From positions 40,302-104,301 of the forward strand of contig NZ_JABSNP010000019.1 in NCBI RefSeq assembly GCF_013294115.1: a stretch of 64,000 bases of DNA, written 5' to 3'. Shown here one piece after another: positions 50,215 through 58,519 of the stretch; position 1 is the stretch's first letter, and the number at the start of each line of letters is the position of its first letter. The notes beneath the pieces are model-generated. The model saw nothing but the letters and a program-made list of their open reading frames with translations, was not told the DNA's origin and ran no database searches. Both the position numbers and the translations under genes were made by a program. The stretch is from Hymenobacter caeli (GTDB lineage Bacteria > Bacteroidota > Bacteroidia > Cytophagales > Hymenobacteraceae).

Positions 50215-51864
50215 TCAAACTTTCCGCGCTGTATTAATCACGTTTGCGCCGTTGAAGCGCGTGGTGGCCGAGCCGTGGCTCACCGACGACACCTGGCTGG
50301 GCTGGCCCTTGCCGTCGAAAAACGTCCCGAACAAGCGGTAGTCCGAGGCATCGCACGAGCCCGCGCAGGCCCCCCAAAACTCCTGGGTGTTCGACTGGTA
50401 GGCCACGTCTTCCAGCGGCTCCGTGATTTTGCCCTTCTCGATGGCGAAAAACAGCTGCCCGCCAAACTGGAAGTTGAACCGCTGCTGGTCGATGGAAAAC
50501 GAGCCGGCCCCGGCGATGTAAATGCCTTTTTCCACGCCCTTCACCAGCTCGTCGGGGCTCATTTTGGCGGTGCCGGGCTTCAGACTCACGTTGGGCATGC
50601 GCTGGAACTGCACGTCTTCCCACGACTGCGCGTAGGCGCAGCCGTCCGACTCCTTCTGGCCCACGATGTGGGCCTGGTCCCGGATTTTCTGGTAGTTCAC
50701 CAGCTTGCCTTCCTTGATGAGGTCCCACTCGCGGGTTTTCACGCCCTCGTCGTCGTAGCCCACGTTGCCCACCGAGCCGGGCTGGAGCTTGTCAGCCACG
50801 ATGTTGACCACCTTCGAGCCGTAGGGCAGGTTTTTGGCCTTCCACTCCAGCGTGGCGAAGCTGGTGCCCGCGAAGTTGGCCTCGTAGCCCAGCACGCGGT
50901 CCAGCTCCGTGGGGTGGCCCACGGACTCGTGAATCGTGAGGCCCAGGTGGCCGGGGTCGAGCACCAAATCGTACTTGCCCGGGGTCACCGATTTCATGGT
51001 CAGTTTGGCCTTGGCCTGCTTGCCGGCCATTGCGGCATCGGCCAGCATGTCGTAGCGCAGCTTGTAGCCCACCGTGTCGGTGCCCTGGGGCCCCCGCACC
51101 TGCTCGGCCGCGCTGGGCGTGAGGTACTCGAACCCCAGCCCGACCGGCGCGCTCAGCGCCTCGCGGCTGCGGAACTTGCCGGTCTTCGTGTCCACGGCCG
51201 TGGCCGAGAACGTGGGCCACAGGCGGTGGATGTCTTGGTCGATGTACGAGCCGTCGGTGCTGGCGAAGTACTTCTGCTCGTTCACCTGAAACAGGGCCGA
51301 GCTGATGTAGCTGGCCCCGGCGTCGAGGGCGGCGGCGTTGGCGGCCAGCAGCAGGTCCACCTTCTGCTTGATGGGCACCTCGAAGGCGCTCTGCTGGATG
51401 GGCGTTTTCCAGCTCACCTCCCCGTAGCCCGTCTGCGCGGCCAGCTGCACGGGCTCCTTCGATACCATTTTGTTGGCCTTTGCTATGCTCACGGCCTCGC
51501 GGGCGGTGGCGGCCAGGTTGGCCTCCGTCACCACGCTGGTGGAGGCGAAGCCCCAGCAGCCCGCCACCAGCACCCGGATGCCCACGCCGTAGCTCTCGGT
51601 GCTCACGATGTTCTGCACCTGCTTCTCGCGGGCAAACACGTACTGGTTCAGCGAGCGGCCGATGCGCACGTCGGCGTAGTCGGCCCCGGCGGTTTTGGCG
51701 GCGTTCAGGGCCGCGTCGGCCAGGCGCTTTTTCAGGGCCACGTCGGCCCCCGGTTCCAGCAGGCGGGCGGGGTCCACCAGCGGGTGGCCGAAGCCGGGCA
51801 AGCTGGGCAAAAACAGGGCCCCGGCGGCGAGGCCGGTGAGGCCCACAAAGTCACGTCTTTTCAT
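50215..51864 (-). CDS. exported TldD-like metalloprotease, pair 1
   Basis: The product has 549 residues. It begins MKRRDFVGLTGLAAGALFLP, a twin-arginine signal peptide (RRxFxxLTG) with a cleavage region near residues 24-28, unlike cytoplasmic E. coli TldD. The catalytic HExxxH motif is at residues 312-317 (HESVGH), in the usual LTIHESVGHPTELDRVLGYE text. Conserved Cys residues occur in GACAGSCDASDY, where the family has a third metal ligand, although this alignment is not certain. TldD-TldE heterodimers degrade unfolded peptides and cut leader peptides of microcins and toxins' partners. The substrate here is unknown. Confidence 0.9.
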   Translation of the reverse strand: MKRRDFVGLTGLAAGALFLPSLPGFGHPLVDPARLLEPGADVALKKRLADAALNAAKTAGADYADVRIGRSLNQYVFAREKQVQNIVSTESYGVGIRVLVAGCWGFASTSVVTEANLAATAREAVSIAKANKMVSKEPVQLAAQTGYGEVSWKTPIQQSAFEVPIKQKVDLLLAANAAALDAGASYISSALFQVNEQKYFASTDGSYIDQDIHRLWPTFSATAVDTKTGKFRSREALSAPVGLGFEYLTPSAAEQVRGPQGTDTVGYKLRYDMLADAAMAGKQAKAKLTMKSVTPGKYDLVLDPGHLGLTIHESVGHPTELDRVLGYEANFAGTSFATLEWKAKNLPYGSKVVNIVADKLQPGSVGNVGYDDEGVKTREWDLIKEGKLVNYQKIRDQAHIVGQKESDGCAYAQSWEDVQFQRMPNVSLKPGTAKMSPDELVKGVEKGIYIAGAGSFSIDQQRFNFQFGGQLFFAIEKGKITEPLEDVAYQSNTQEFWGACAGSCDASDYRLFGTFFDGKGQPSQVSSVSHGSATTRFNGANVINTARKV

Positions 51865-51908
51865 GTCGGTAAAGAAAAGATAGAAAATGTACTATTTCAT
51901 AAATAAAA

Positions 51909-52004
51909 ATTTCGCACCGAGTTAAAACGAGCTTGGCAGATTTTCACAGAGAAGGTTCTAACTCTTTGAAAATCTGCCAAGTTTGTTTTAACTCGGTGCG
52001 AAAT
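51909..52004. repeat. 38-bp inverted repeat between TldE pair 2 and TldD pair 1
   Basis: Arms 51909-51946 and 51967-52004 (ATTTCGCACCGAGTTAAAAC and its complement at the ends) are 38 bp with two mismatches and a 20-base loop. A stem of this size is a strong terminator-like or processing structure inside the tandem array. Its sequence differs from the other repeat families of the window. Confidence 0.9.
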
Positions 52005-52017
52005 CGACGTCGCGCCG

Positions 52018-53346
52018 CTACACCGCGTCGGACAAACTGGTGAAGGTGAAGTCGCGGATTTTCAGCGGCGGCACCAGGTTGCCGTTCAGGCGCACGGGCT
52101 TGCCGATGGCCTCCAGGTTATTCAGCATGATGACCGGGCTCTCGTTGAAGCGGAAGTTTTTCACCGGAAACTTGATGGCCCCGTTTTCGATGTAGAAGGT
52201 TCCGTCGCGCGTCAGGCCGGTGAACAGCAGCGTTTGCGGATCGACGGGGCGGATGTACCACAGGCGGGTGACGAGGATGCCCTTGGCGGTGCTTTTGATG
52301 AGGTCGGCGGTGCTTTGGGTGCCGCCTTCCATCACCCAGCCGTTGGGGCGGGGCAGGTCGGGAATACCGGCCTTCTGGGCCCAGAAGCGGGTGGAGTAGA
52401 GGTTCTTCACCACGCCCTTTTCAATCCAGGTGGTGCGCTGCTGCGGGCGCCCGTCGCCGCTGAACGTCAGGTCGCTGATGTCCGGGTTCAGCGGGTCGGA
52501 ATAAATGGTTACCCGCTCGTCAAACAGCTTTTCGCCCTTGCGGTTGCCGCCGCCTTTTTTGCTGAGGAAGCTGCGGCCTTCGTCGGCGTTGCGGGCATCG
52601 AGGCTCTGCATGAGCGCGCCGAGCAGCGAAGTATCCACGTTGGACAGCAGCGCGTTGGGCTCCAGAATCACGGTGTACTTGCCGGGCTCAATGGCGCGGG
52701 CTTTCACAGACGACGCGGCTTTGTCGGCGGCAATCTTCGTGAAGCGGGCCGCGTCCATCTTCGCCGCGTCGATGTAGTCGCCCGAGGCGTAGCCCGAGCC
52801 GGTGCCGTCCGGCGTGCGCACCGTCACCGAGAACGTGACGTTGGAAACCTGCTGGTAAGCCTCCAGCCCTTTGGAGTTGCGCTTGGCCACGAAGCCCACC
52901 GAGTCGTTCAAGAATGCGGCGGAGCTGAGCTTTTTCTGGTCGCAGAGGGCCATGCTGGCCCCGATTTGCGCGGCCCGGTAGTCGGGGGTGATGGCGGCCG
53001 TGGCGGCGGCAAAGGCGCGGCCGCCGTCGAGGTAGGTTTGGGGCCCCAGCAGGGGCATGTACTCGGGGCTTTCGGGGGCGAGGCGGGCAATTTCCTCGGC
53101 CCGCTGCACGCAGCGGCGCAGGGTGGCCTCGTCGAATTCGTTGCAGGTGGCCACGCCGCTGCGCTTGCCGAAGCGGCTTTCCACAGCGAGAGAAATATTA
53201 TCGTTCGCGCCGGCGGTGCTGATGGAGTTGCGCGCCGAGCGCACGTTGCCGCCCGTGTTGCCGTTGAGCGTGGCATCGCACTCGTCGGCGGTGCTGAAGC
53301 TGAGGACTTTCTTGAGGATGGTTTGGGCGTCGTCTTTGGAGAGCAT
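52018..53346 (-). CDS. TldE/PmbA-like protein, pair 2
   Basis: The product has 442 residues from ATG 53346, with no signal peptide and no HExxxH. It starts MLSKDDAQTILKKVLSFST and is very close to the pair 3 protein over its length, with VKNFRFNESPVIMLNNLEAI and PPLKIRDFTFTSLSDAV at the end. It follows its TldD partner after a repeat-filled gap of 114 bases. Confidence 0.9.
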   Translation of the reverse strand: MLSKDDAQTILKKVLSFSTADECDATLNGNTGGNVRSARNSISTAGANDNISLAVESRFGKRSGVATCNEFDEATLRRCVQRAEEIARLAPESPEYMPLLGPQTYLDGGRAFAAATAAITPDYRAAQIGASMALCDQKKLSSAAFLNDSVGFVAKRNSKGLEAYQQVSNVTFSVTVRTPDGTGSGYASGDYIDAAKMDAARFTKIAADKAASSVKARAIEPGKYTVILEPNALLSNVDTSLLGALMQSLDARNADEGRSFLSKKGGGNRKGEKLFDERVTIYSDPLNPDISDLTFSGDGRPQQRTTWIEKGVVKNLYSTRFWAQKAGIPDLPRPNGWVMEGGTQSTADLIKSTAKGILVTRLWYIRPVDPQTLLFTGLTRDGTFYIENGAIKFPVKNFRFNESPVIMLNNLEAIGKPVRLNGNLVPPLKIRDFTFTSLSDAV

Positions 53347-53360
53347 GGCTATTTTATTGG

Positions 53361-53453
53361 AGCGGTTAGCTTATAGCGGTTAGCTGTTAGCTTGTTGTGG
53401 TGGCCGGGCCCCTGGGAAGAAGCTAAGAGCCAACAGCTGTAAGCTAACAGCTA
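53361..53453. repeat. AGCTAACAGCTA inverted repeat between tldD and tldE, pair 2
   Basis: AGCGGTTAGCTTATAGCGG and GTTAGCTGTTAGC face AGAGCCAACAGCTGTAAGC and TAACAGCTA. The gap is nearly identical to that of pair 3, so the repeat was duplicated with the genes. Confidence 0.8.
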
Positions 53454-53460
53454 AAAAAAA

Positions 53461-55113
53461 TTACCCAATTTTCCGGGCCGTATTAATCACGTTCACGCCG
53501 TTAAAGCGCGTGGTGGCCGAGCCGTGGCTCACGGCCGAGCTTTGCGAGGGCTGCCCTTTGCCGTCGTTGAAAGCCCCGAAGAAGCGGAAGTCGCTCTCGT
53601 CGCAGGTGGCGGCGCAGGAGTTCCAGAATTCCTGGGTGTTGGCCTGGTAGGCCACGTCCTCCAGCATTTCGGTGATTTTGCCCTTCTCGATAGCGTAAAA
53701 CACCTGCCCGCCGAACTGGAAGTTGAAGCGCTGCTGGTCGATGGAAAAGGAGCCGTTGCCGGCAATGTAGATGCCCTTGTCCACCTTGCTCACCAGCTCG
53801 TCCACGCTCAGCTTGGCCTTGCCGGGCTGCAGGCTCACGTTGGGCATGCGCTGAAACTGCACGTCCTGCCACGACTGCGAGTAGCAGCAGCCGTCCGATT
53901 CCTTCTGGCCCACCATGTGGGCCTGGTCGCGAATCTTTTCGTAGTCCACCAGCCGGCCTTCTTTGATGAGGTCCCAGCGCTTGGTTTTCACGCCTTCGTC
54001 GTCGTAGCCCACCGCGCCCAGCGTGCCCGGCTGCGTTTTGTCGGCCACAATGTTCACCACTTTCGAGCCGTAGGGCAGGCCCTTGGCTTTCCACTCCAGG
54101 GTAGCGAAACTGGTGCCGGCGTAGTTGGCCTCGTAGCCCAGCACGCGGTCCAGCTCCAGCGGGTGGCCCACGCTCTCGTGGATGGTGAGGCCCAGGTGGT
54201 GCGGGTCGAGCACAAGGTCGTACTTGCCGGGTACCACGCTCTTGGCGGTCAGTTTCTGCTTCACCTGCTTGGCGGCGGCGGCCACGTCTTCCAACATGTC
54301 GTAGCTGTACTTGTAGCCCACAACGTCGGAGCCCGTGGGGCCGGCCACTTTGTCGGCCGCTTTGGGCGTGAGGTACTCGTAGCCCATGCCCACGGGCGAG
54401 CTCAGGGCCTGCCGCGAGCGGAACTTGCCGCTGGCCCGGTCGATGGCCGTGACGTTGAACGAGGGGTAAATGCGGTGAATGTCCTGGTCGATGTACGAGC
54501 CGTCGGTGCTGGCAAAGTACTTCTGCTCGTTCACCTGCGACAAAATCGAATTCACGAACGACACGCCCAAATCCAGGGCCTTCGCGTTCACGCCCAGCAG
54601 CAAATCCACCTTGTCCTTGATGGGCACCTCAAACGCGTTCTGCTGAATCGGAGCCTTCCAGCTCACCTCGCCGAAGCCGGCCTGCGGGGCCAGCTGCACC
54701 TTTTCCTTCTGCACTTTGCTATTGGCCTTGGCAATTTGCACGGCCAGCTGCGCGGCCTTCGCAATGCCCGCCTCGGTCACGGTGTTGGTGGAGGCGAAGC
54801 CCCAGGTGCCGTTGGCAATCACGCGCACGCCCACGCCGTAGCTCTCGGTGCTGGCGATGCCCTGTACCTGCTTTTCGCGGGTGAACACGCTCTGGTTGAG
54901 GTAGCGGCCAATGCGCACGTCGGCGTAGCTGGCGCCGGCAGCTTTGGCAGCGTTAAGGCCGGCATCAGCGAGGCGCTTTTTCTGGGCGGTGTCGGCACCG
55001 GGCTCCAGCAGGCGGGCGGGGTCCACCAGGGCGCCGCCGAGGCTGGGGAAGCTGGGAAGAAACAGGGCCCCGGCCGCCAGGCCGGTCAGTCCCACAAAGT
55101 TGCGTCTTTTCAT
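53461..55113 (-). CDS. exported TldD-like metalloprotease, pair 2
   Basis: The product has 550 residues from ATG 55113. The signal MKRRNFVGLTGLAAGALFLP is of Tat type. HExxxH lies in LTIHESVGHPLELDRVLGYE near residue 312, and the Cys-containing SCAATCDESDFRF is conserved with pair 3. Text such as EKQVQGIASTESYGVGVRVI and FNFQFGGQVFYAIEKGKITE matches the family. It is followed by its TldE partner. Confidence 0.9.
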   Translation of the reverse strand: MKRRNFVGLTGLAAGALFLPSFPSLGGALVDPARLLEPGADTAQKKRLADAGLNAAKAAGASYADVRIGRYLNQSVFTREKQVQGIASTESYGVGVRVIANGTWGFASTNTVTEAGIAKAAQLAVQIAKANSKVQKEKVQLAPQAGFGEVSWKAPIQQNAFEVPIKDKVDLLLGVNAKALDLGVSFVNSILSQVNEQKYFASTDGSYIDQDIHRIYPSFNVTAIDRASGKFRSRQALSSPVGMGYEYLTPKAADKVAGPTGSDVVGYKYSYDMLEDVAAAAKQVKQKLTAKSVVPGKYDLVLDPHHLGLTIHESVGHPLELDRVLGYEANYAGTSFATLEWKAKGLPYGSKVVNIVADKTQPGTLGAVGYDDEGVKTKRWDLIKEGRLVDYEKIRDQAHMVGQKESDGCCYSQSWQDVQFQRMPNVSLQPGKAKLSVDELVSKVDKGIYIAGNGSFSIDQQRFNFQFGGQVFYAIEKGKITEMLEDVAYQANTQEFWNSCAATCDESDFRFFGAFNDGKGQPSQSSAVSHGSATTRFNGVNVINTARKIG

Positions 55114-55171
55114 GGTATGCAGAGAAGGGGGTATTTAGTTATTTTATAGGCTGTTATGCTCGGTGCTTCGA

Positions 55172-56485
55172 TTACACTGCGTCCGATAAACTCGTGAAGG
55201 TGAAGTCCCGGATTTTGAGGGGCGGCACCAAGTTGCCGCCCAACCGGACCGGCTTGCCCAGCGCCTCCAGGTTGTTGAGCATGATGACCGGGCTCTCGTT
55301 GAAGCGGAAGTTTTTCACCGGAAACTTGATGGCCCCGTTTTCGATGTAAAACGTGCCGTCGCGCGTCAGGCCCGTGTAAAGCAGCGTCTGCGGGTCCACG
55401 GCCCGGATGTAGTAGAGGCGCGTGACGAGGATGCCCTTGGCGGTGCTTTTGATGAGGTCGGCGGTGCTTTGGGTGCCGCCTGCCATTATCCAGCCACCGG
55501 GCGGCGGGATGTCGGGCACGCCCGATTTCTGGGCCCAGAAGCGCGAGGTGTAGAGGTTTTTCACCACGCCTTTTTCCACCCACGTCACCTGCTGCTGCGG
55601 CCGGCCGTCGCCGCTGAACGTCAGGTCGGGCACGTCGGGGTTCGTGGGGTCGGAGAAGATGGTGACCCGCTCGTCGAAGACTTTTTCGCCCTTCTTGTTG
55701 CCGCCGCCTTTCTTGCTGAGGAAGCTGCGGCCTTCGTCGGCGTTGCGGGCGTCCATGGCGCCCATCATGTTGCTCAGCAAATCAACGGCCGCGGCGGGCT
55801 CCAAAATCACGGTGTACTTGCCCGGCTCGATGGCCTTGGCGTTCACCGAGGAGGCCGCTTTATCGGCCGCTACCCGCGTGAGGCGGGCGGCGTCAAACTT
55901 CGCCAAATCGGTGTAGTTGGCAATGGCGTAGCCCGAACCGGTGCCGTCGGCCGTGCGCACGGTAATGGAGAAATCCACGCTGCTGCGCTGCTGGTAAGCC
56001 TCCAGGCCCTTCGAGTTGCGCTTGGCCACGAAGCCGGCCGAGTCGTTGAAAAAGCCGGCGGAGCTGAGTTTCTTCTGGTCGCAGAGCGCCATGCTAGCCC
56101 CGATTTGCTCGGCCCGGTAGTCGGGGGTGATGGCGGCCGTGCGCGCCGCAAACGAGCCGGGCGACGTGAGGTAGGTTTGGGGCCCTAGAAGAGGTACGTA
56201 CTCGGGGCTCTCGGGGGCGAGGCGGGCAATTTCCTCGGCCCGCTGCACGCAGCGGCGCAGGCTGGCCTCGTCGAACTCGTTGCAGGTGGCCAGGCCGCTG
56301 CGCTTGCCAAAGCGTGCCTGCACCGACAACGACACGTTTTCGGCCGCGCCGGCGGTGCTGATGGAGTTGCGCGCCGAGCGCACGTTGCCGCCCGTGCTGC
56401 CGTTGAGCGTGGCCTCGCACTCGTCGGTGGTGCTGAAGCTGAGGACTTTCTTGAGGATGGTTTGGGCGTCGTCTTTGGAGAGCAT
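55172..56485 (-). CDS. TldE/PmbA-like protein, pair 3
   Basis: The product has 437 residues from ATG 56485. It starts MLSKDDAQTILKKVLSFSTT, nearly the same as pair 2, and lacks a signal peptide and the HExxxH motif. It is shorter than pair 2 by a small deletion near LLSNMMGAMDARNADEG. It is 58 bases upstream of the pair 2 TldD gene, consistent with one transcript. Confidence 0.9.
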   Translation of the reverse strand: MLSKDDAQTILKKVLSFSTTDECEATLNGSTGGNVRSARNSISTAGAAENVSLSVQARFGKRSGLATCNEFDEASLRRCVQRAEEIARLAPESPEYVPLLGPQTYLTSPGSFAARTAAITPDYRAEQIGASMALCDQKKLSSAGFFNDSAGFVAKRNSKGLEAYQQRSSVDFSITVRTADGTGSGYAIANYTDLAKFDAARLTRVAADKAASSVNAKAIEPGKYTVILEPAAAVDLLSNMMGAMDARNADEGRSFLSKKGGGNKKGEKVFDERVTIFSDPTNPDVPDLTFSGDGRPQQQVTWVEKGVVKNLYTSRFWAQKSGVPDIPPPGGWIMAGGTQSTADLIKSTAKGILVTRLYYIRAVDPQTLLYTGLTRDGTFYIENGAIKFPVKNFRFNESPVIMLNNLEALGKPVRLGGNLVPPLKIRDFTFTSLSDAV

Positions 56486-56499
56486 GGCTATTTCGTTGG

Positions 56500-56584
56500 A
56501 GCGGTTAGCTTATCGCGGTTAGCTTTTGGTGGTGACCAGGCCTCTGGGAAGAAGCTAAGAGCCAACAGCTGTAAGCTAACAGCT
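56500..56584. repeat. AGCTAACAGCTA inverted repeat between tldD and tldE, pair 3
   Basis: AGCGGTTAGCTTATCGCGG faces AGAGCCAACAGCTGTAAGC and TAACAGCTA. It is a slightly shortened copy of the pair 2 gap. Confidence 0.8.
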
Positions 56585-56591
56585 AAAAAAA

Positions 56592-58244
56592 TTACCCAAT
56601 TTTCCGGGCCGTGTTAATCACGTTCACGCCGTTAAAGCGCGTGGTGGCCGAGCCGTGGCTCACGGCTGAAGCCTGGCTCGGCTGGCCCTTGCCGTCGAAA
56701 AAGGAGCCGAACAGGCGGTAGTCGGATTCGTCGCAGGTGGCGGCGCAGGAGTTCCAGAATTCCTGGGTGTTGGCCTGGTAGGCCACATCCTCCAGCATTT
56801 CGGTGATTTTGCCCTTCTCGATGGCGTAAAACACCTGGCCGCCGAACTGGAAGTTGTAGCGCTGCTGGTCGATGGAATAGGAGCCGCGCCCGGCGATGTA
56901 GATGCCCTTGTCCACGTTCTTGATGAGCTCGTCCACGCTCAGCTTGGCCTTGCCGGGCTGCAAGCTCACGTTGGGCATGCGCTGGAACTGCACCGAATCC
57001 CAGGAATCGGCGTAGCAGCAGCCATCCGATTCGGTTTGCCCGACGATGTGGGCTTGGTCGCGAATCTTTTCGTAGTCCACCAGCCGGCCTTCTTTGATGA
57101 GGTCCCAGCGCTTGGTTTTCACGCCTTCGTCGTCGTAGCCCACGGCCCCGAGCGAACCGGGTTGCAGCTTGTCGGCCACAATGTTCACCACTTTCGAGCC
57201 GTAGGGCAGGCCCTTGGCTTTCCACTCCAAGGTGGCGAAGCTAGTGCCGGCGTAGTTGGCCTCGTAGCCCAGCACGCGGTCGAGTTCCAGCGGGTGGCCC
57301 ACGCTCTCGTGGATGGTGAGGCCCAGGTGGTTGGGTTCGAGTACGAGGTCGTACTTGCCGGGCACCACCGATTTGGCGGTCAGCTTTTCCTTCACCTGCT
57401 TGGCCGCCAACGCCGCGTCGGCGAGGATGTCGTAGCTGTTGCGGTAGCCGACGAGGCCCGTGCCGGCGGCCCCGGCCACCTGGTCGGCGGCCTTGGGCGT
57501 GAGGTACTCGTAGCCCAGGCCCATCGGGGCGCTCAGCGCGTCGCGCGAGCGGAACTTGCCGGTGGCCTTGTCGATGGCCGTGACCGAGAACGTGGGCCAG
57601 ATGCGGTGCACGTCCTGGTCGATGTACGAGCCGTCGGTGCTCGCAAAATACTTCTGCTCATTAATTTGGAACAGCGACGAGTTCACGAACGACGCGCCGT
57701 TGGCCAGGGCCGCGGCGTTGGCTGCCAGCAGCAGTTCCACTTTTTGGGCAATGGGCACCTCGAAGGCGTTTTGCTGGATGGGTGTTTTCCAGCTCACCTC
57801 GCCGTAGCCTTTTTGCGGGGCCAGGCGCACCTGTTCCTTCTGCACTTTGCTGTTGGCCTTGGCCGTTTGCACGGCCAGCTGGGCGGCTTTGGCCAGGCCG
57901 GCTTCGCTCACGTTGTTGGTGGCCGCGAAGCCCCAGGTGCCGCCGGCCAGCACCCGCACGCCGGCCCCAAAGCTCTCGCCGCTGGCCAGGTTTTGCACCT
58001 GCTTTTCGCGCGTAAAAATGCTTTGGTTGAGGTAGCGGCCGATGCGTACATCGGCGTAGCTGGCGCCGGCGGCCCTGGCGGCGTTCAGGCCGGCGTCGGC
58101 CAGGCGCTTTTTCTGGGCCACGTCCAGGCCCGGCTCCAGCAGGCGGGCGGGGTCCACGGGCGTGCCGCCCAGGGAAGGAAAAGCGGGGAGGAACAGGGCC
58201 CCGGCGGCCAGGCCGGTGAGGCCCACAAAGTTGCGTCGTTTCAC
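56592..58244 (-). CDS. exported TldD-like metalloprotease, pair 3, GTG start
   Basis: The product has 550 residues. The start is GTG 58244: it gives MKRRNFVGLTGLAAGALFLP, the same Tat-type signal peptide that begins at ATG in the paralogues, while the open frame further upstream has no family text. HExxxH is in LTIHESVGHPLELDRVLGYE near residue 312, and SCAATCDESDYRLF follows near the C-terminus. It heads the six-gene array. A TACTTTG promoter-like box lies at 58278-58284. Confidence 0.9.
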   Translation of the reverse strand: MKRRNFVGLTGLAAGALFLPAFPSLGGTPVDPARLLEPGLDVAQKKRLADAGLNAARAAGASYADVRIGRYLNQSIFTREKQVQNLASGESFGAGVRVLAGGTWGFAATNNVSEAGLAKAAQLAVQTAKANSKVQKEQVRLAPQKGYGEVSWKTPIQQNAFEVPIAQKVELLLAANAAALANGASFVNSSLFQINEQKYFASTDGSYIDQDVHRIWPTFSVTAIDKATGKFRSRDALSAPMGLGYEYLTPKAADQVAGAAGTGLVGYRNSYDILADAALAAKQVKEKLTAKSVVPGKYDLVLEPNHLGLTIHESVGHPLELDRVLGYEANYAGTSFATLEWKAKGLPYGSKVVNIVADKLQPGSLGAVGYDDEGVKTKRWDLIKEGRLVDYEKIRDQAHIVGQTESDGCCYADSWDSVQFQRMPNVSLQPGKAKLSVDELIKNVDKGIYIAGRGSYSIDQQRYNFQFGGQVFYAIEKGKITEMLEDVAYQANTQEFWNSCAATCDESDYRLFGSFFDGKGQPSQASAVSHGSATTRFNGVNVINTARKIG

Positions 58245-58277
58245 GGGATGAAGCAGGAGTGAGGAAGGCCGCCGCCG

Positions 58278-58284
58278 CAAAGTA
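58278..58284 (-). promoter_or_regulatory. possible -7 box TACTTTG for the TldD-TldE array
   Basis: The minus strand reads TACTTTG, one base shorter than TAnnTTTG, 33 bases before GTG 58244. It is the best candidate for the promoter of the six-gene array; support is weak. Confidence 0.35.
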
Positions 58285-58453
58285 GGACGGAAATACGATT
58301 TTCTTGCCGCTTTTTTTCGGCAGCAGCACCTGAAAGGTGCGGGCCGGTGCGGCGGGGTTGCACGGCGGCCGGGCCGCGGGGGCAAAACCAGCGCCGTGGC
58401 CCGCCCTGCCCGGGGCCGCCCAGGGCCTGCCACCGCCGGCCTTTGCCCACACA

Positions 58454-58487
58454 AAAATGCCCCGGCCAGTGCTGGCCGGGGCATTTT
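58454..58487. terminator. bidirectional hairpin terminator
   Basis: AAAATGCCCCGGCCA, a GTGC loop and TGGCCGGGGCATTTT form a perfect 15-bp stem flanked by A and T runs. It lies just downstream of the nuclease gene (stop at 58520, minus strand) and upstream of the TldD array, so it should isolate the array from read-through. Confidence 0.85.
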
Positions 58488-58519
58488 GGTTAACAGAAGC
58501 GCAGGGCTTGCGCCGCCGG

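Noticed and set aside
50275..55149. Long plus-strand frames (over 540 codons) opposite the TldD genes
   Set aside because: They recur at the same offset in each paralogue only because the coding strand is duplicated. They contain no recognisable domain.
50115..56584. Repeated AGCTAACAGCTA blocks considered as a CRISPR-like array
   Set aside because: The units are short, inverted and not separated by unique spacers of constant length, and no cas gene is present.
58245..58484. An N-terminal extension of the pair 3 TldD protein to 58484
   Set aside because: It would place 80 residues of Pro/Arg-rich text before the Tat signal and read through a terminator hairpin. The paralogues begin exactly at MKRR.
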